From NCBI GenBank assembly GCA_000403315.2, contig KE159636.1, forward strand, positions 2,792,233 through 2,856,232: a stretch of 64,000 nucleotides of DNA. The letters are read 5' to 3'. A program made the translations under genes and the position numbers. The notes beneath the pieces are model-generated. The model worked only from the letters and a program-made list of their open reading frames with translations. It was not told where the DNA came from and ran no database searches. Shown in pieces: positions 24,163-33,088 of this stretch (positions within the stretch are counted from its first letter, which is position 1; every line of letters starts with the position of its first letter). This DNA comes from Lachnospiraceae bacterium A2. Lineage in GTDB: Bacteria > Bacillota > Clostridia > Lachnospirales > Lachnospiraceae.

Positions 24163-25644
24163 TTAAGCCAAGTCATATTTCACCACGTCCATGGTAGCCA
24201 CGCCGTCCACAAGGAAAGAAATGCCGTCTGCTTCTCTCTCTGTATACATAGTTGCCGACAGCACATGCTCCCCATCATTCACAAATACTTCCACGCTGAA
24301 CATATCCAAGATAATCCGCAGCTTGACTTCCCCATTCCTGCTGGCTACCCGGCTGCGCCGCTGGTGGATGATTGCCCTTCTGCTCCCTGAAAATTTCCGG
24401 TCTATTTTCACGATGGATTCCAAGGGGCGGAAGCTTACCGCAGTGTGGTAAGTGCCGTTCTGGGCAAACCGGACTGCAAATTTCCGGTACATGTTCTCTT
24501 CATCCAGAGGGCGGATGGACAGTTCCATGTCAATTTTCCGCCCCCGGATTCCGTCCAGCCTTGTAAGCCCGGAAAAGGTAACATTTTCATGCCTGACTTC
24601 TTCCCCGCGAAGGCCTTCCAGCTCCCGGATGGGTTTCTGGATGAGCCTTCCGTTTACGATGGAGAGTTCCCTTGGCAGGCTCATCTGCCCAAACCACGGC
24701 CGCTCCGGCGAATGGAGGTTGCAGGTGTCCCAGTTCTGCATCCAGCCAACCATAATCCTCCTGCCATCCGGAGCCAGAAGGGTCTGGGGCGCATAGAAGT
24801 CAATGCCGTAATCAATGGCCTGATCCTGCTCCTCCACAAAAACTTCTTCCGTTTCATCATAAGTACCAATCAAACAGAGGGTTCCGTTGCCATTATGGTA
24901 CTCCAGACCTTGCGGAAGCATATCCATGGGGCTTGTAAGCAGCACCTGCTTCCCGTCCAGTTCAAAGAAATCCGGGCACTCCCATGCCTTGCCAAAACGC
25001 CCATGGTTGGCTGCCAAGATTTTCTCATACTTCCAGTCCAGCCCGTCCTTGCTGCTGTACAGCAGAATCTGCCCATCCCTCTCCGGCGCGCAGTTCCCCA
25101 CCACGCAGCGGAAGGTCCCGTCCGGCGCTTTCCACATTTTAGGGTCCCTGAAATCATATTTGCTGCCGCCGTCTGGAAGGTCCTTTTCATCCAGCACCGG
25201 GTTCCCCTGATACTTCTCATAGTCCCTTCCATCCCCAATGGCGATGCACTGGGCCTGCACCTCACGGACACCGCCGTCTTCCTGCACTTCCTTATGCACC
25301 CCTGTGTACATCAGAAGCTGCCTGCCATCCGCAAGCTCCACTGCGCTCCCGGAAAAGCACCCCGCTTCGTCATATACCGTATCCGGAGCCAAGGCTGCCG
25401 GAAGATACTCCCAGTGCAGCAGGTCATCACTGACTGCATGGCTCCAGTGCATGGGGCCCCAGTGGGAATTGAAGGGATGGTACTGGTAAAACAGATGGTA
25501 TTTCCCTTGGTAAAAGGAAAACCCATTAGGGTCGTTCATCCACCCAACCCGTGCCGCTAAATGGAATCCCGGCTTCTCTTCCGCTTCTATTTTCCTCTCT
25601 GTTATTTCCTCATATCTCCGTGCATCACGCAAAGTCTGGCTCAT
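24163..25644 (-). CDS. GH32 beta-fructofuranosidase / sucrose-6-phosphate hydrolase
   Basis: Retaining fructosidase; the 493-aa protein has the five-bladed propeller motifs WMNDPNG (35-41, nucleophile D38), FSGSAV, FRDPKMW (R166-D167-P168) and WECPDFF (acid/base E222), then the C-terminal beta-sandwich with DMFSVEVFVNDGE. No signal peptide is present, so it acts in the cytoplasm on imported sucrose or short fructans. Because uptake is by an ABC transporter rather than a PTS, the substrate is probably unphosphorylated, unlike classic ScrB. AGGAGGG precedes the ATG. It is 28 nt after the binding-protein gene. Confidence 0.92.
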   Translation of the reverse strand: MSQTLRDARRYEEITERKIEAEEKPGFHLAARVGWMNDPNGFSFYQGKYHLFYQYHPFNSHWGPMHWSHAVSDDLLHWEYLPAALAPDTVYDEAGCFSGSAVELADGRQLLMYTGVHKEVQEDGGVREVQAQCIAIGDGRDYEKYQGNPVLDEKDLPDGGSKYDFRDPKMWKAPDGTFRCVVGNCAPERDGQILLYSSKDGLDWKYEKILAANHGRFGKAWECPDFFELDGKQVLLTSPMDMLPQGLEYHNGNGTLCLIGTYDETEEVFVEEQDQAIDYGIDFYAPQTLLAPDGRRIMVGWMQNWDTCNLHSPERPWFGQMSLPRELSIVNGRLIQKPIRELEGLRGEEVRHENVTFSGLTRLDGIRGRKIDMELSIRPLDEENMYRKFAVRFAQNGTYHTAVSFRPLESIVKIDRKFSGSRRAIIHQRRSRVASRNGEVKLRIILDMFSVEVFVNDGEHVLSATMYTEREADGISFLVDGVATMDVVKYDLA

Positions 25645-25672
25645 ACCTTTGAAACCCTCCTGTATTTATTTC

Positions 25673-27346
25673 CTATTTTTCACTCTCTGCCCCGGCATAC
25701 CGGTCGTATGCCTCCTGATAGACCTTCAGCAGCTTATCCATGCCGCATTTATCCCTCAGGTTCACAATATAGCTTTCCCACTCTTCATCTGTGGGCCCGC
25801 CATTTTTAATCCATAGCCCTTCCTGTTCAGAAACAGCGCTTTCAAAATCCGCCTTGTACCAGTCAATGTCATCCAGCTCCTCCCCAGTGAACACGCAGTC
25901 AACAGGGTAATCTGTCTTGCTGTCCACATATGGCAGCCAGTATTCGTTCAGGTCTGTCAGCCTTTCAATGGCACGGTCCTCCATCTTAAAGGTGCTCAGG
26001 TAATAATCGCTTAAGATAAGCTTCGGCCCATAGACCTCCTGCTCCCCGCGCAGCTCCCCGGAACCTTTCCCGAACTTCTCCTTAGAATCTTCATCGGTAA
26101 TGCTCAGCCAGACGCCATTCTCATCCTTTTCCGTAAAATATGTCCCAATGGGGCCGTAATGGAGCTGCATGACGATTTCCGGCTCATACCATCTGTCAAA
26201 AAACTTCAGCAGGTTCGCCGGGCTTTTGCATGCCTTCGTAATGTTCAGCTGCCCGCTGTTGGTAGGGCCTCCAGTACGCAGCGTTACATTGTGGATGCCG
26301 TCAGGCCCGTCAAGGATAGGCAGGAACACATAATCCTTGGCATAATCCCCCATCAGCTCTTGAATATACCACCAAGCGGAAACGCCTACATAGCCCTGGG
26401 AGCATTTGGAAATCAACTGCGTGTCATCTTGGCTGAACATCTCAACATCCATCAGCCCTTCTGCATACCAGTCATGGAAATACGTCAGGGCGTCCCGGTA
26501 ATTGTCCGTGGTGCATACAAACTCCACTTTCCCATCGTCCCTCAGCACCAAGTCATTGCACACGTCATTGGGCCAGTTGGTGAAGCCGAACCCTGCATAA
26601 AAGATGTTCTGTCCCCAGCACCACTGGTCAAAACCCGTGCTCATGGGAATCGTGCTCCCCGGCGCATTCCCATAGTATTTTGCGCTCATGTCATTGTCTT
26701 TAAATGCCTTCAATGCCGTATGGAGCTCATCCAGCGTAGTGGGCACCTCCAGCCCTAAATCGTCCAGCCACGCTTTGTTAATCATGGAATACTGGGGGAT
26801 GCTGAAAATGCTGTAGTCTTCTTCTGCGCCAATCCCGGCGGTCCCCATGCGCTCCCCGGCCGGAAGGCCGTAGATATACCCGTCATCCATGGTAATGGCT
26901 TTGCGGATATCTGGGTTTTCCTCAAGGATTTTCGTTAAATTCGGCATATATTCTTCTGTCAGGTAAGGGGTCAGGTCAATAAACGTGCCGTCATCCCCAT
27001 ACCGTGAAATATCATAATTGCTGAACCCTACGCCTATAAAAGCATCCGGCAAGTCGCCGCCGGCGATACGGATGTTGACTTGCTCGCCTAAGGATTCGCT
27101 CATGGTATTCCAGTCAATATGGATTCCCGTTTCTTCCTGAAGCTGGTTTAACACGTCTTTCTTGTCGTAGCTTGTGCTCAAGGCGCCCATCCCTCCCATA
27201 ATGAAGAACTCCGTCTGGGAAACATCCGTATTGGCAACCCCTTTTTCATGATTGCCATAGTCATTGCCACATGCTGCCGCCGACAGCCCAAGCCCTGCAA
27301 CTATCATACACGACACAAGCCTTTTCCACAATCCTTTTTTTCTCAT
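25673..27346 (-). CDS. ABC transporter substrate-binding lipoprotein (fructan or sucrose oligomer)
   Basis: A 557-aa extracellular binding protein of the LplA type. The N terminus has a signal peptide ending in the lipobox LSAAAC (lipid-modified C26). The body shows the usual FIMGGMGALSTSYDKKDVLN-type first strand and IDWNTMSESLGEQVNIRIAGGDLPD, given in parts. Length near 550 aa is typical for this class. It precedes the GH32 gene and follows two permease genes, and no ATPase gene is nearby, so the importer probably shares a MsmK-like ATPase encoded elsewhere. Substrate is inferred from neighbours. Confidence 0.88.
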   Translation of the reverse strand: MRKKGLWKRLVSCMIVAGLGLSAAACGNDYGNHEKGVANTDVSQTEFFIMGGMGALSTSYDKKDVLNQLQEETGIHIDWNTMSESLGEQVNIRIAGGDLPDAFIGVGFSNYDISRYGDDGTFIDLTPYLTEEYMPNLTKILEENPDIRKAITMDDGYIYGLPAGERMGTAGIGAEEDYSIFSIPQYSMINKAWLDDLGLEVPTTLDELHTALKAFKDNDMSAKYYGNAPGSTIPMSTGFDQWCWGQNIFYAGFGFTNWPNDVCNDLVLRDDGKVEFVCTTDNYRDALTYFHDWYAEGLMDVEMFSQDDTQLISKCSQGYVGVSAWWYIQELMGDYAKDYVFLPILDGPDGIHNVTLRTGGPTNSGQLNITKACKSPANLLKFFDRWYEPEIVMQLHYGPIGTYFTEKDENGVWLSITDEDSKEKFGKGSGELRGEQEVYGPKLILSDYYLSTFKMEDRAIERLTDLNEYWLPYVDSKTDYPVDCVFTGEELDDIDWYKADFESAVSEQEGLWIKNGGPTDEEWESYIVNLRDKCGMDKLLKVYQEAYDRYAGAESEK

Positions 27347-27440
27347 AATATGACTTCCTTTCTACAATATGCCGCTGCCCGCCCCCTGCGGCCGGACCTG
27401 GCATCTGCATCCAGCCCGAAAACGGGCAGCAGCCACAACA

Positions 27441-28349
27441 TCAGCCTTTTACTGCACCTGCCATAAATCCCTTTTCAAAGTATTTCTGGACAAAAGGATA
27501 AATAACCAGCATCGGGGCTGCCGCAATGATAATGGAAGAAAACTTAATCATTTCCGTCATCTTGTTCAGTTCCGCATAGCCGCCTGACACAGTGCTTGCC
27601 TGGCTGGCGCTGGCAGAACTCTTAATCAGGATATTCCGCAGCACCAATGGAAGCGGGGCTTTTTCCGGCGAAGGCAGGTAAATCATGGACGTAAACCAGT
27701 CATTCCAGTAAGCCACCATGGAAAACACCACCATAACTGCCATGATGGAACGGCTCAAAGGCACTACGATGCGGATAAATGTGGTCCATTTGGAAGCGCC
27801 ATCGATTTCCGCAGCCTCTATCATTTCTTTTGGGATGCTGTTTTCAAAAAAGTTCCTTACAATAATCATGTTCCCCACGGCAACGCCTCCCGGAAGGAAC
27901 AGCGCCCACATGTTATTGATTAATCCCGTATCCTTTACAATTAAATAGGTAGGGACCAGGCCGCCGCCAAAATACATAGTGACGATAAAGAAAATACTTA
28001 AGAACTTCCTGCCGGGCAAATCCTTCACGCTAAGGGGATATGCCGCCAGATAAAGCACGATAACGGAAAATACTGTACCGACAATCGTGTATTTGAAGCT
28101 GTTTAGGATACCAGTCAGTATATTCGGGTCTGCAAATACCGATTTGTACCCGTCCAGCGTAAACTGGCTTGGCAGGAGGAAGGTTTTCCCTGCATATACA
28201 TCATATGGGTCCGAAACAGAAGCAACCAGCACATAATACAGGGGATATGCAACAATCAGCAGGATTACCGCGCAAATCACCACCAGGATGATATCGCTGG
28301 TCCTTTCTGAAAACCCTGACAGCTTTCCAGACTTTGTATTCGCTTTCAT
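27441..28349 (-). CDS. ABC sugar transporter permease, LplC/MalG type
   Basis: A 302-aa inner-membrane permease with six predicted membrane helices and the EAA loop EAAEIDGASKWTTFIRIVVPLS (in parts) that contacts the ATPase. The N terminus matches LplC-type permeases (IILVVICAVILLIVAYPLYYVLVASVSDP). The chosen ATG has AGGAGGTGCGGT upstream; a frame six codons longer is less likely. It pairs with the LplB-type permease 10 nt upstream. Confidence 0.92.
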   Translation of the reverse strand: MKANTKSGKLSGFSERTSDIILVVICAVILLIVAYPLYYVLVASVSDPYDVYAGKTFLLPSQFTLDGYKSVFADPNILTGILNSFKYTIVGTVFSVIVLYLAAYPLSVKDLPGRKFLSIFFIVTMYFGGGLVPTYLIVKDTGLINNMWALFLPGGVAVGNMIIVRNFFENSIPKEMIEAAEIDGASKWTTFIRIVVPLSRSIMAVMVVFSMVAYWNDWFTSMIYLPSPEKAPLPLVLRNILIKSSASASQASTVSGGYAELNKMTEMIKFSSIIIAAAPMLVIYPFVQKYFEKGFMAGAVKG

Positions 28350-28359
28350 ACCGCACCTC

Positions 28360-29289
28360 CTAAACAAAACTTGTATCTTCGGATATCTTGCTGGCTATCT
28401 TATTGACTGCAATCAGCAAAACGATATTGACGGCTGTGTTAAACAGGCCCACCGCCGTAGAGTAACTATATTTGGCATTTTCAATACCTTGTTGGTAAAC
28501 ATACACGGCAATCACGTCGCTTGTAGCCTTATTCAAGTCCGTCTGCAAGAGCCATACTTTCTCAAACCCTACATTCATCAGGCCGCCCGCGCTCATAATC
28601 AGGTTCAGCACCATGATGGACCGCAGTTCCGGTATGTCAATATGGAGAATCCTCTGGAACAAGGATGCGCCGTCCACCTTTGCAGCTTCATATAAGGACG
28701 TGTCAACGTTGGACAGCGTTGCCATATAAACAATGATCCCCCAGCCTGCATCCTGCCAGATGCCGGAGGCTATGTAAATGGTACGGAAGGCAGAGGATTC
28801 TGTCAGGAAGTCAACACTGCTTCCAAGCAGCAGGTTAATTAAGCCGCCGGAAGGGCTTAAGAAGATACGGATCATACCGCAGATAACCATGGTGGAAATA
28901 AAATGGGGCGCATACAGCACTGTCTGGGTCGTCCGCTTAAAACGCTGGAACCTCACCTGATTCAGCATCAGCGCAAGGATAATGGGAATCGGGAAGCTCC
29001 ACAGCAGGCTGTAAAAGCTGAGCAGTATCGTATTTTTCAGCATACGCACACAGGTTGGCGCAGAGAAGAAACGCTCAAACCATTTCAGCCCAACCCATTC
29101 GCTCCCAAACATCCCCCGGCTTGCCTTATAATCCCGGAAGGCAATCTGTATGCCATACATAGGGAGGTACTTGTAGATAATCGTCAGCACGATTGGGATC
29201 AGGAGCATCGCATAGAGCTGCCAGTTATCCAGCAAACGTTTCTTCAGCGGCCTGCCTTGCAGTGCAACTGCTGATTTTTGGTTCTTCAT
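28360..29289 (-). CDS. ABC sugar transporter permease, LplB type
   Basis: A 309-aa membrane protein with about six helices and the EAA motif YEAAKVDGASLFQRILHIDIP (in parts). The N terminus LLIPIVLTIIYKYLPMYGIQIAFRDY is characteristic of LplB/YtcP-type permeases for complex carbohydrates. It is the first gene of the minus-strand fructan operon and starts about 110 nt downstream of a probable promoter with LacI-type operators. AAGGAAGGAG precedes the ATG. Confidence 0.92.
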   Translation of the reverse strand: MKNQKSAVALQGRPLKKRLLDNWQLYAMLLIPIVLTIIYKYLPMYGIQIAFRDYKASRGMFGSEWVGLKWFERFFSAPTCVRMLKNTILLSFYSLLWSFPIPIILALMLNQVRFQRFKRTTQTVLYAPHFISTMVICGMIRIFLSPSGGLINLLLGSSVDFLTESSAFRTIYIASGIWQDAGWGIIVYMATLSNVDTSLYEAAKVDGASLFQRILHIDIPELRSIMVLNLIMSAGGLMNVGFEKVWLLQTDLNKATSDVIAVYVYQQGIENAKYSYSTAVGLFNTAVNIVLLIAVNKIASKISEDTSFV

Positions 29290-29322
29290 AATTTACTCTC
29301 CTTCCTTTTTCAGACAGTAAGA

Positions 29323-29552
29323 TTTCATGAAACACACTCTTTTTTCTGTCGTTTTCCGTTCCATATATGCGCGCATTTTCGTGAAACGTTATTTTATCTG
29401 GTGATTGGAATATATCATTTTTCTTGGCTAAGTCAATGTTTTCCCTATTGTTTCTTGGTTACTTCTCCACTTTTCGTCAATTTTTACAAATAAATTTTAT
29501 TGTTTTTGTACATTTTTCCAGTTTTATTGTTTCATGTAACATTTCATGAAAT
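29323..29552. promoter_or_regulatory. Divergent control region with LacI-type operators
   Basis: This 399-bp gap separates the importer operon from its regulator. Palindromes of one type recur: TTTCATGAAA (29323-29332), TTTCGTGAAA (29377-29386), GTTTCATGTAAC (29529-29540) and ATTTCATGAAAT (29541-29552). A minus-strand promoter, TTGACT (29431-29436) and TATATT (29409-29414) with a 16-nt spacer, lies just upstream of two of them, so bound repressor would block the operon. The other two lie upstream of the regulator's own promoter. Confidence 0.65.
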
Positions 29553-29568
29553 TTCTTTTTCAAACCTC

Positions 29569-29597
29569 TTTACAATTCAAAATCATTCCAGTATAAT
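29569..29597 (+). promoter_or_regulatory. Promoter of the LacI-type regulator gene
   Basis: TTTACA (29569-29574) and TATAAT (29592-29597) are 17 nt apart, a near-consensus housekeeping promoter. The double palindrome at 29529-29552 lies just upstream, compatible with autoregulation. Confidence 0.7.
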
Positions 29598-29688
29598 GGC
29601 AATAGAAAATGAAACGCAGATGAAACAGCCGCTACGGTTCCTTTGGGTTTTTGGCTGTTCCATTGATATCTGTAAGGAGGCTGAAGCG

Positions 29689-30696
29689 ATGAAAAAAGAA
29701 AATTCCGCTCCCACCATGAAAGATGTTGCGAGGGAGGCCGGGGTGGCCCTTGGCACCGTGTCCAAGGTAGTCAATGGCCTTCCAGTGGGCGAATCCTACC
29801 GGCTCCGGGTGGAAGATGCCATCCGCAAGCTGAACTACCAAGTCAACAGCTATGCCCAAGGCCTTAAGGCAAACAAAACCTATACTGCCGCCCTTTTGAT
29901 CCCCAATACCAAGGACCCTTTCTTCGCATCCATTACCTATTATATCAATATGGCGCTTTTGAAACGGAATTACCGGATGCTGCTCTGCTGTACCGACTTC
30001 GACTCCAACCTAGAACAGGAATATGTCACAATGGCACAGCAAAACAAGGTGGATGGGATTATCGGGCTGACCTACAACCCCGATCTTAAGATAGAGGAAC
30101 ATACGCCTTTTGTATCCATCGACCGTTCCATGGGGGTAAAAATCCCCTGCGTAGCCAGCGACAATTTTGCCGGCGGGCAGCTTGCCGCAGAAAAATTGGC
30201 AGACTTGGGATGCAAACATGTTGCTTTCCTGCGCACTGGATCTTCCTTGAGCAATGAGCCGAACAAGCGGAAATCCGGCTTTGAAAACGGCTGCCTTGCC
30301 CGGAGCCTTTCCTATGAGATGAAAATATTGAATGATGGGGATTCCTTTGATGAATTCGAACGGTTCCTAAAGGAACACATACAGGAAGGGAAGCTGTCCT
30401 TCGATGGGATTTTCTGCGTCACAGACCGGGTTGCCTGGTCCGTCTTAAACATCCTGAAGAAACTGGGGCAAAGGGTTCCGGAAGACGTGCAGGTCATTGG
30501 GTTTGACGGTGTCCATACATTCGGGGAGGAACATTATATCTGCTCTACCATCCTCCAGCCCATACCGGACATTGCTGAACTGTGCGTGGAGCTTCTCCTT
30601 CAGGAAAACATGATGCCAAAAACGCCCCTTGTCTGCCTCCCTGTCACCTATGTCCCCGGCGGGACTACCTTGGAGCCTTACGAAGAACAGGGGTGA
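29689..30696 (+). CDS. LacI-family transcriptional regulator of fructan use
   Basis: A 335-aa regulator. Residues 9-30 (TMKDVAREAGVALGTVSKVVNG) are the LacI helix-turn-helix, followed by the hinge helix and a periplasmic-binding-fold effector domain (AALLIPNTKDPFFASI, VDGIIGL, PFVSIDRSMG, GIFCVTDRVAWSVL, VIGFDGV). The ATG was chosen from an AAGGAGG site; a much longer frame upstream overlaps the promoter. It faces the importer/GH32/fructokinase operon and the repeated TTTCATGAAA palindromes are likely its sites. The inducer is probably a fructose-containing sugar (inference). Confidence 0.93.
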   Translation: MKKENSAPTMKDVAREAGVALGTVSKVVNGLPVGESYRLRVEDAIRKLNYQVNSYAQGLKANKTYTAALLIPNTKDPFFASITYYINMALLKRNYRMLLCCTDFDSNLEQEYVTMAQQNKVDGIIGLTYNPDLKIEEHTPFVSIDRSMGVKIPCVASDNFAGGQLAAEKLADLGCKHVAFLRTGSSLSNEPNKRKSGFENGCLARSLSYEMKILNDGDSFDEFERFLKEHIQEGKLSFDGIFCVTDRVAWSVLNILKKLGQRVPEDVQVIGFDGVHTFGEEHYICSTILQPIPDIAELCVELLLQENMMPKTPLVCLPVTYVPGGTTLEPYEEQG

Positions 30697-30701
30697 CGCT
30701 T

Positions 30702-31371
30702 ATGAAAAACTGGTGGTATTACCATAAATGGTATGTCATTTCCGGCATTGTCCTGCTTGCCATCCTCTGCGATGTGGTTGGGAATGCCCTTGGCCTATGG
30801 CACAAAGCCCCGGATTTCCAGATTGCCTATATTGGGAAGGCAGCCCTTCCGCAGGATACGGTTTCTGCGCTGGAGCAGTCCTTTGCCGCTGCGGGATGGG
30901 ATTTTAATGGGGACGGGGAAGTAAGCGTCAACCAGTATATCAGCGGGAACCACAGCAACGATGCAGAAATTGCTTACTACGAATATGCCTCTGAGCTTAC
31001 CTTGGTGGGGGATATTTCAGACTGTGAAAGCTATTTTTTCCTGATGGACGACCCAGAATGAGTTCCAGCGCAGCTACCAGCTTCTTGCTTGCCATGACGG
31101 AAGCTGCCCGGAGGAAACAGATTATTCCACAGAGGATAAGGCCGTCTTGTGGGCAGGCTGCCCCGCCCTTTCCGGGATGGAACTTGGTCCCTATTCCACT
31201 ATGGTAAATGGGGAAGAAGTGACTGGGGACAGCCAGGGCCTGCTCGCCCCGCTCTATTTTGGGAGGCGCTGCTTTTACACGGAAAACCAGGCCAAGAACG
31301 CTGAGGACTGCGGGAAATTGTGGGAACTGCTTGCGGAACCTGCATCAACAAAACAGGAGGATTTCTCATGA
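30702..31371 (+). pseudogene. Membrane-anchored protein of unknown function, single frameshift
   Basis: The first 119 codons (30702-31061) encode a protein with one N-terminal membrane helix after MKNWWYYHKWYVI and a soluble part with GDGEVSVNQYISG. At about 31058 the frame meets TGA. In the next frame coding continues smoothly as EFQRSYQLLACHDGS, WAGCPALSGMELGPYS to KLWELLAEPAS, ending at 31371. A one-base gain (or two-base loss) at the GAATGAG site joins them into about 223 residues. It may be a real mutation or a sequencing error. The end overlaps the next start by ATGA, so the operon arrangement is intact. I do not recognise its function. Confidence 0.7.
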
Positions 31372-31958
31372 AAACAAAATTTGCCATCTTATTCTTTTGC
31401 CTTGCATTGCTGCTGCCAGGCTGCTCTGCCCTTTCCCCAAATCTTGAAAAAGAACCGGTGGAAAATAAATCCCATCTCCTAGTAGGCCACAGCCTTGAGG
31501 TGGAAAACACAGACAGCCGCTTTATCCTAGTGGACGACAACAGCGCCTTAGCCGCCGACGGCCTTTACTATGTATCTTGGGGAATGGGCGATCCCACGCC
31601 TTATGAAAACAGCGACGGCGATACTGCTGATTTATACGACGCCAGCCTCTACCTCCTGCTGGGGGAATCCAAGGATGCCGCTTCTGCCCAGAAAAACGTG
31701 GCCACTTGGCTTAATGCTGCTAAGGAAAATTATGAGGTGCTGGAAGAACAGGAAGCCGTTTACAACGGGCAGGCTTACACCGTGCTTACTTACCATTGCG
31801 CCAGCGAAAATAACCCTTATGACCGGGGCATCTCTGCGTTTGCTGCCACTGGCGGCATCTCCCTGTGCGTGGAAGTGACCTGCCTAGAGGATTTTCCGGA
31901 AGATTTGGACAAGATTCTGGCGAACTTTTTGGAACACTGCTCCTATATCTCCAAATAG
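31368..31958 (+). CDS. Lipoprotein of unknown function
   Basis: A 196-aa secreted lipoprotein. The signal peptide ends in the lipobox LLPGC with C19 as the lipidated residue. The mature part has no family I recognise; it contains two well-spaced cysteines (YHCASEN, SLCVEVTC) and a mixed alpha/beta pattern. AGGAGG precedes the ATG, and ATGA overlap with the frameshifted gene upstream shows translational coupling. It is in the transcription unit that starts with the LacI-type regulator, so a link to sugar use is possible but unproven. Confidence 0.75.
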   Translation: MKTKFAILFFCLALLLPGCSALSPNLEKEPVENKSHLLVGHSLEVENTDSRFILVDDNSALAADGLYYVSWGMGDPTPYENSDGDTADLYDASLYLLLGESKDAASAQKNVATWLNAAKENYEVLEEQEAVYNGQAYTVLTYHCASENNPYDRGISAFAATGGISLCVEVTCLEDFPEDLDKILANFLEHCSYISK

Positions 31959-32087
31959 GTAACTTTGCAGCAGGCAAACCATGGCATTGTTTTTCTGATT
32001 TTCAGCATATTGGCAGGGCATCGTAGATTTTTCAAACACACTCTAAGCAACCAAATAACTATTTTATTTCATCAAGGAAGGATTACT

Positions 32088-32912
32088 GTGAATTTATTTC
32101 CAAACTATCATATGCCAGAGGGGACTGGGCAGCGGCTTTCTGGTTCCCAACGCTACTGGGAGCTGCTGGGCCGTGACTTCAAGTCATTCTTTGCCGTAAA
32201 CCTGCTGACCCTGCTGGGGTTCTTCCCCCTTGCCTTCGGGGTTCTGCTTTCCTTCCTGTCCTCCAGCATCTTAGTCCTTATCCCGGCATGTATCATCGGC
32301 GGGGCTGTTGCAGGCCCGGCATTATCCTGTATGCATGACGCCGTATTCCGGAGCCTGCGGGATGCCCCCGGGAACTGGCTTGCGAACTACAAACGCGCCC
32401 TGAAACAAAACTGGAGGCAGTCCATTGCCCCCGGCATCCTGTTTAGCCTGCTGCTTGGATTTTACGGGTTCATGCTGATGACCTTCTGGTGGGCTTCCCG
32501 CCTTCCCAGCCTTGGCACCGTTGCAATTTACCTGTTTGGCCTGCTGCTGCTTACCATGTTCTTCTCCCTGTACTGGCCCCAGATTGCATTGTTTGAGCAG
32601 TCCGGGAAGCAGCGGTTCCAGAACTGCCTGCTGTTTATCATCCGCTTCTTCTGGAAAACACTGGGCTGTGCCATGCTACAGCTTCTGTACTGGGCAGCCA
32701 TTGTGCTGTTCCTTCCTTGGTCCTCCCTTTTGCTGCCCTTCCATGGGTTCTGGGCCATCCTGTTTACTGCAGATTTCCTTCTCTACTCCGCCATGGATGA
32801 ATCCTTCCATATTGAGGAGCAGATTACGCAGGCTTTTCCGGAGCAGACGCCTTTCTACGAAGATGATGAAGCTTGGCTGAAACGGAAACAGGAGGAAAAC
32901 ATCCCCAAATGA
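32088..32912 (+). CDS. YesL-like (DUF624) membrane protein
   Basis: A 274-aa protein with about five membrane helices. The pattern YWELLGRDFKSFFAVNLLTLLGFFP at the N terminus, then PALSCMHDAVFRSLRD, WRQSIAPGILFSLLLGFYGFM and a later FWKTLGCAMLQLLYW resembles YesL/DUF624 proteins, which commonly sit beside LplABC-type sugar importers. Their function is unknown. The GTG start is supported by AAGGAAGG at 32075-32081; a longer frame upstream lacks a ribosome site. The C terminus is polar and charged. Confidence 0.75.
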   Translation: MNLFPNYHMPEGTGQRLSGSQRYWELLGRDFKSFFAVNLLTLLGFFPLAFGVLLSFLSSSILVLIPACIIGGAVAGPALSCMHDAVFRSLRDAPGNWLANYKRALKQNWRQSIAPGILFSLLLGFYGFMLMTFWWASRLPSLGTVAIYLFGLLLLTMFFSLYWPQIALFEQSGKQRFQNCLLFIIRFFWKTLGCAMLQLLYWAAIVLFLPWSSLLLPFHGFWAILFTADFLLYSAMDESFHIEEQITQAFPEQTPFYEDDEAWLKRKQEENIPK

Positions 32913-32928
32913 GGTTTTGGGCAGGAGT

Positions 32929-33070
32929 TTAGCCAATCAGCACCCTTTTCCCTTCAAAGGCAAACCCATAGTGCCGGATTCTGTCCTTTGCAATGCCCCT
33001 GCTTTCCAAGGCCGCTTTCCCGGTTGGAGGTTATGGTGTAGCCCACCTTCCTGTCCGCACGCTTCCTCAC
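32929..33070 (-). pseudogene. Remnant of an AAA-ATPase/PD-(D/E)XK family protein
   Basis: Two short minus-strand pieces meet with a frameshift. The first encodes KVGYTITSNRESGLGK, like the nuclease-domain SNRESGxGRxD motif of the AAA-ATPase-like/PD-(D/E)XK family common in anaerobes. The second encodes AKDRIRHYGFAFEGKRVLIG and stop at 32929, like that family's C-terminal end. Everything between is deleted. The identification rests on short motifs. Confidence 0.5.
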
Positions 33071-33088
33071 CGCCTTTCCTCCGGCCTG

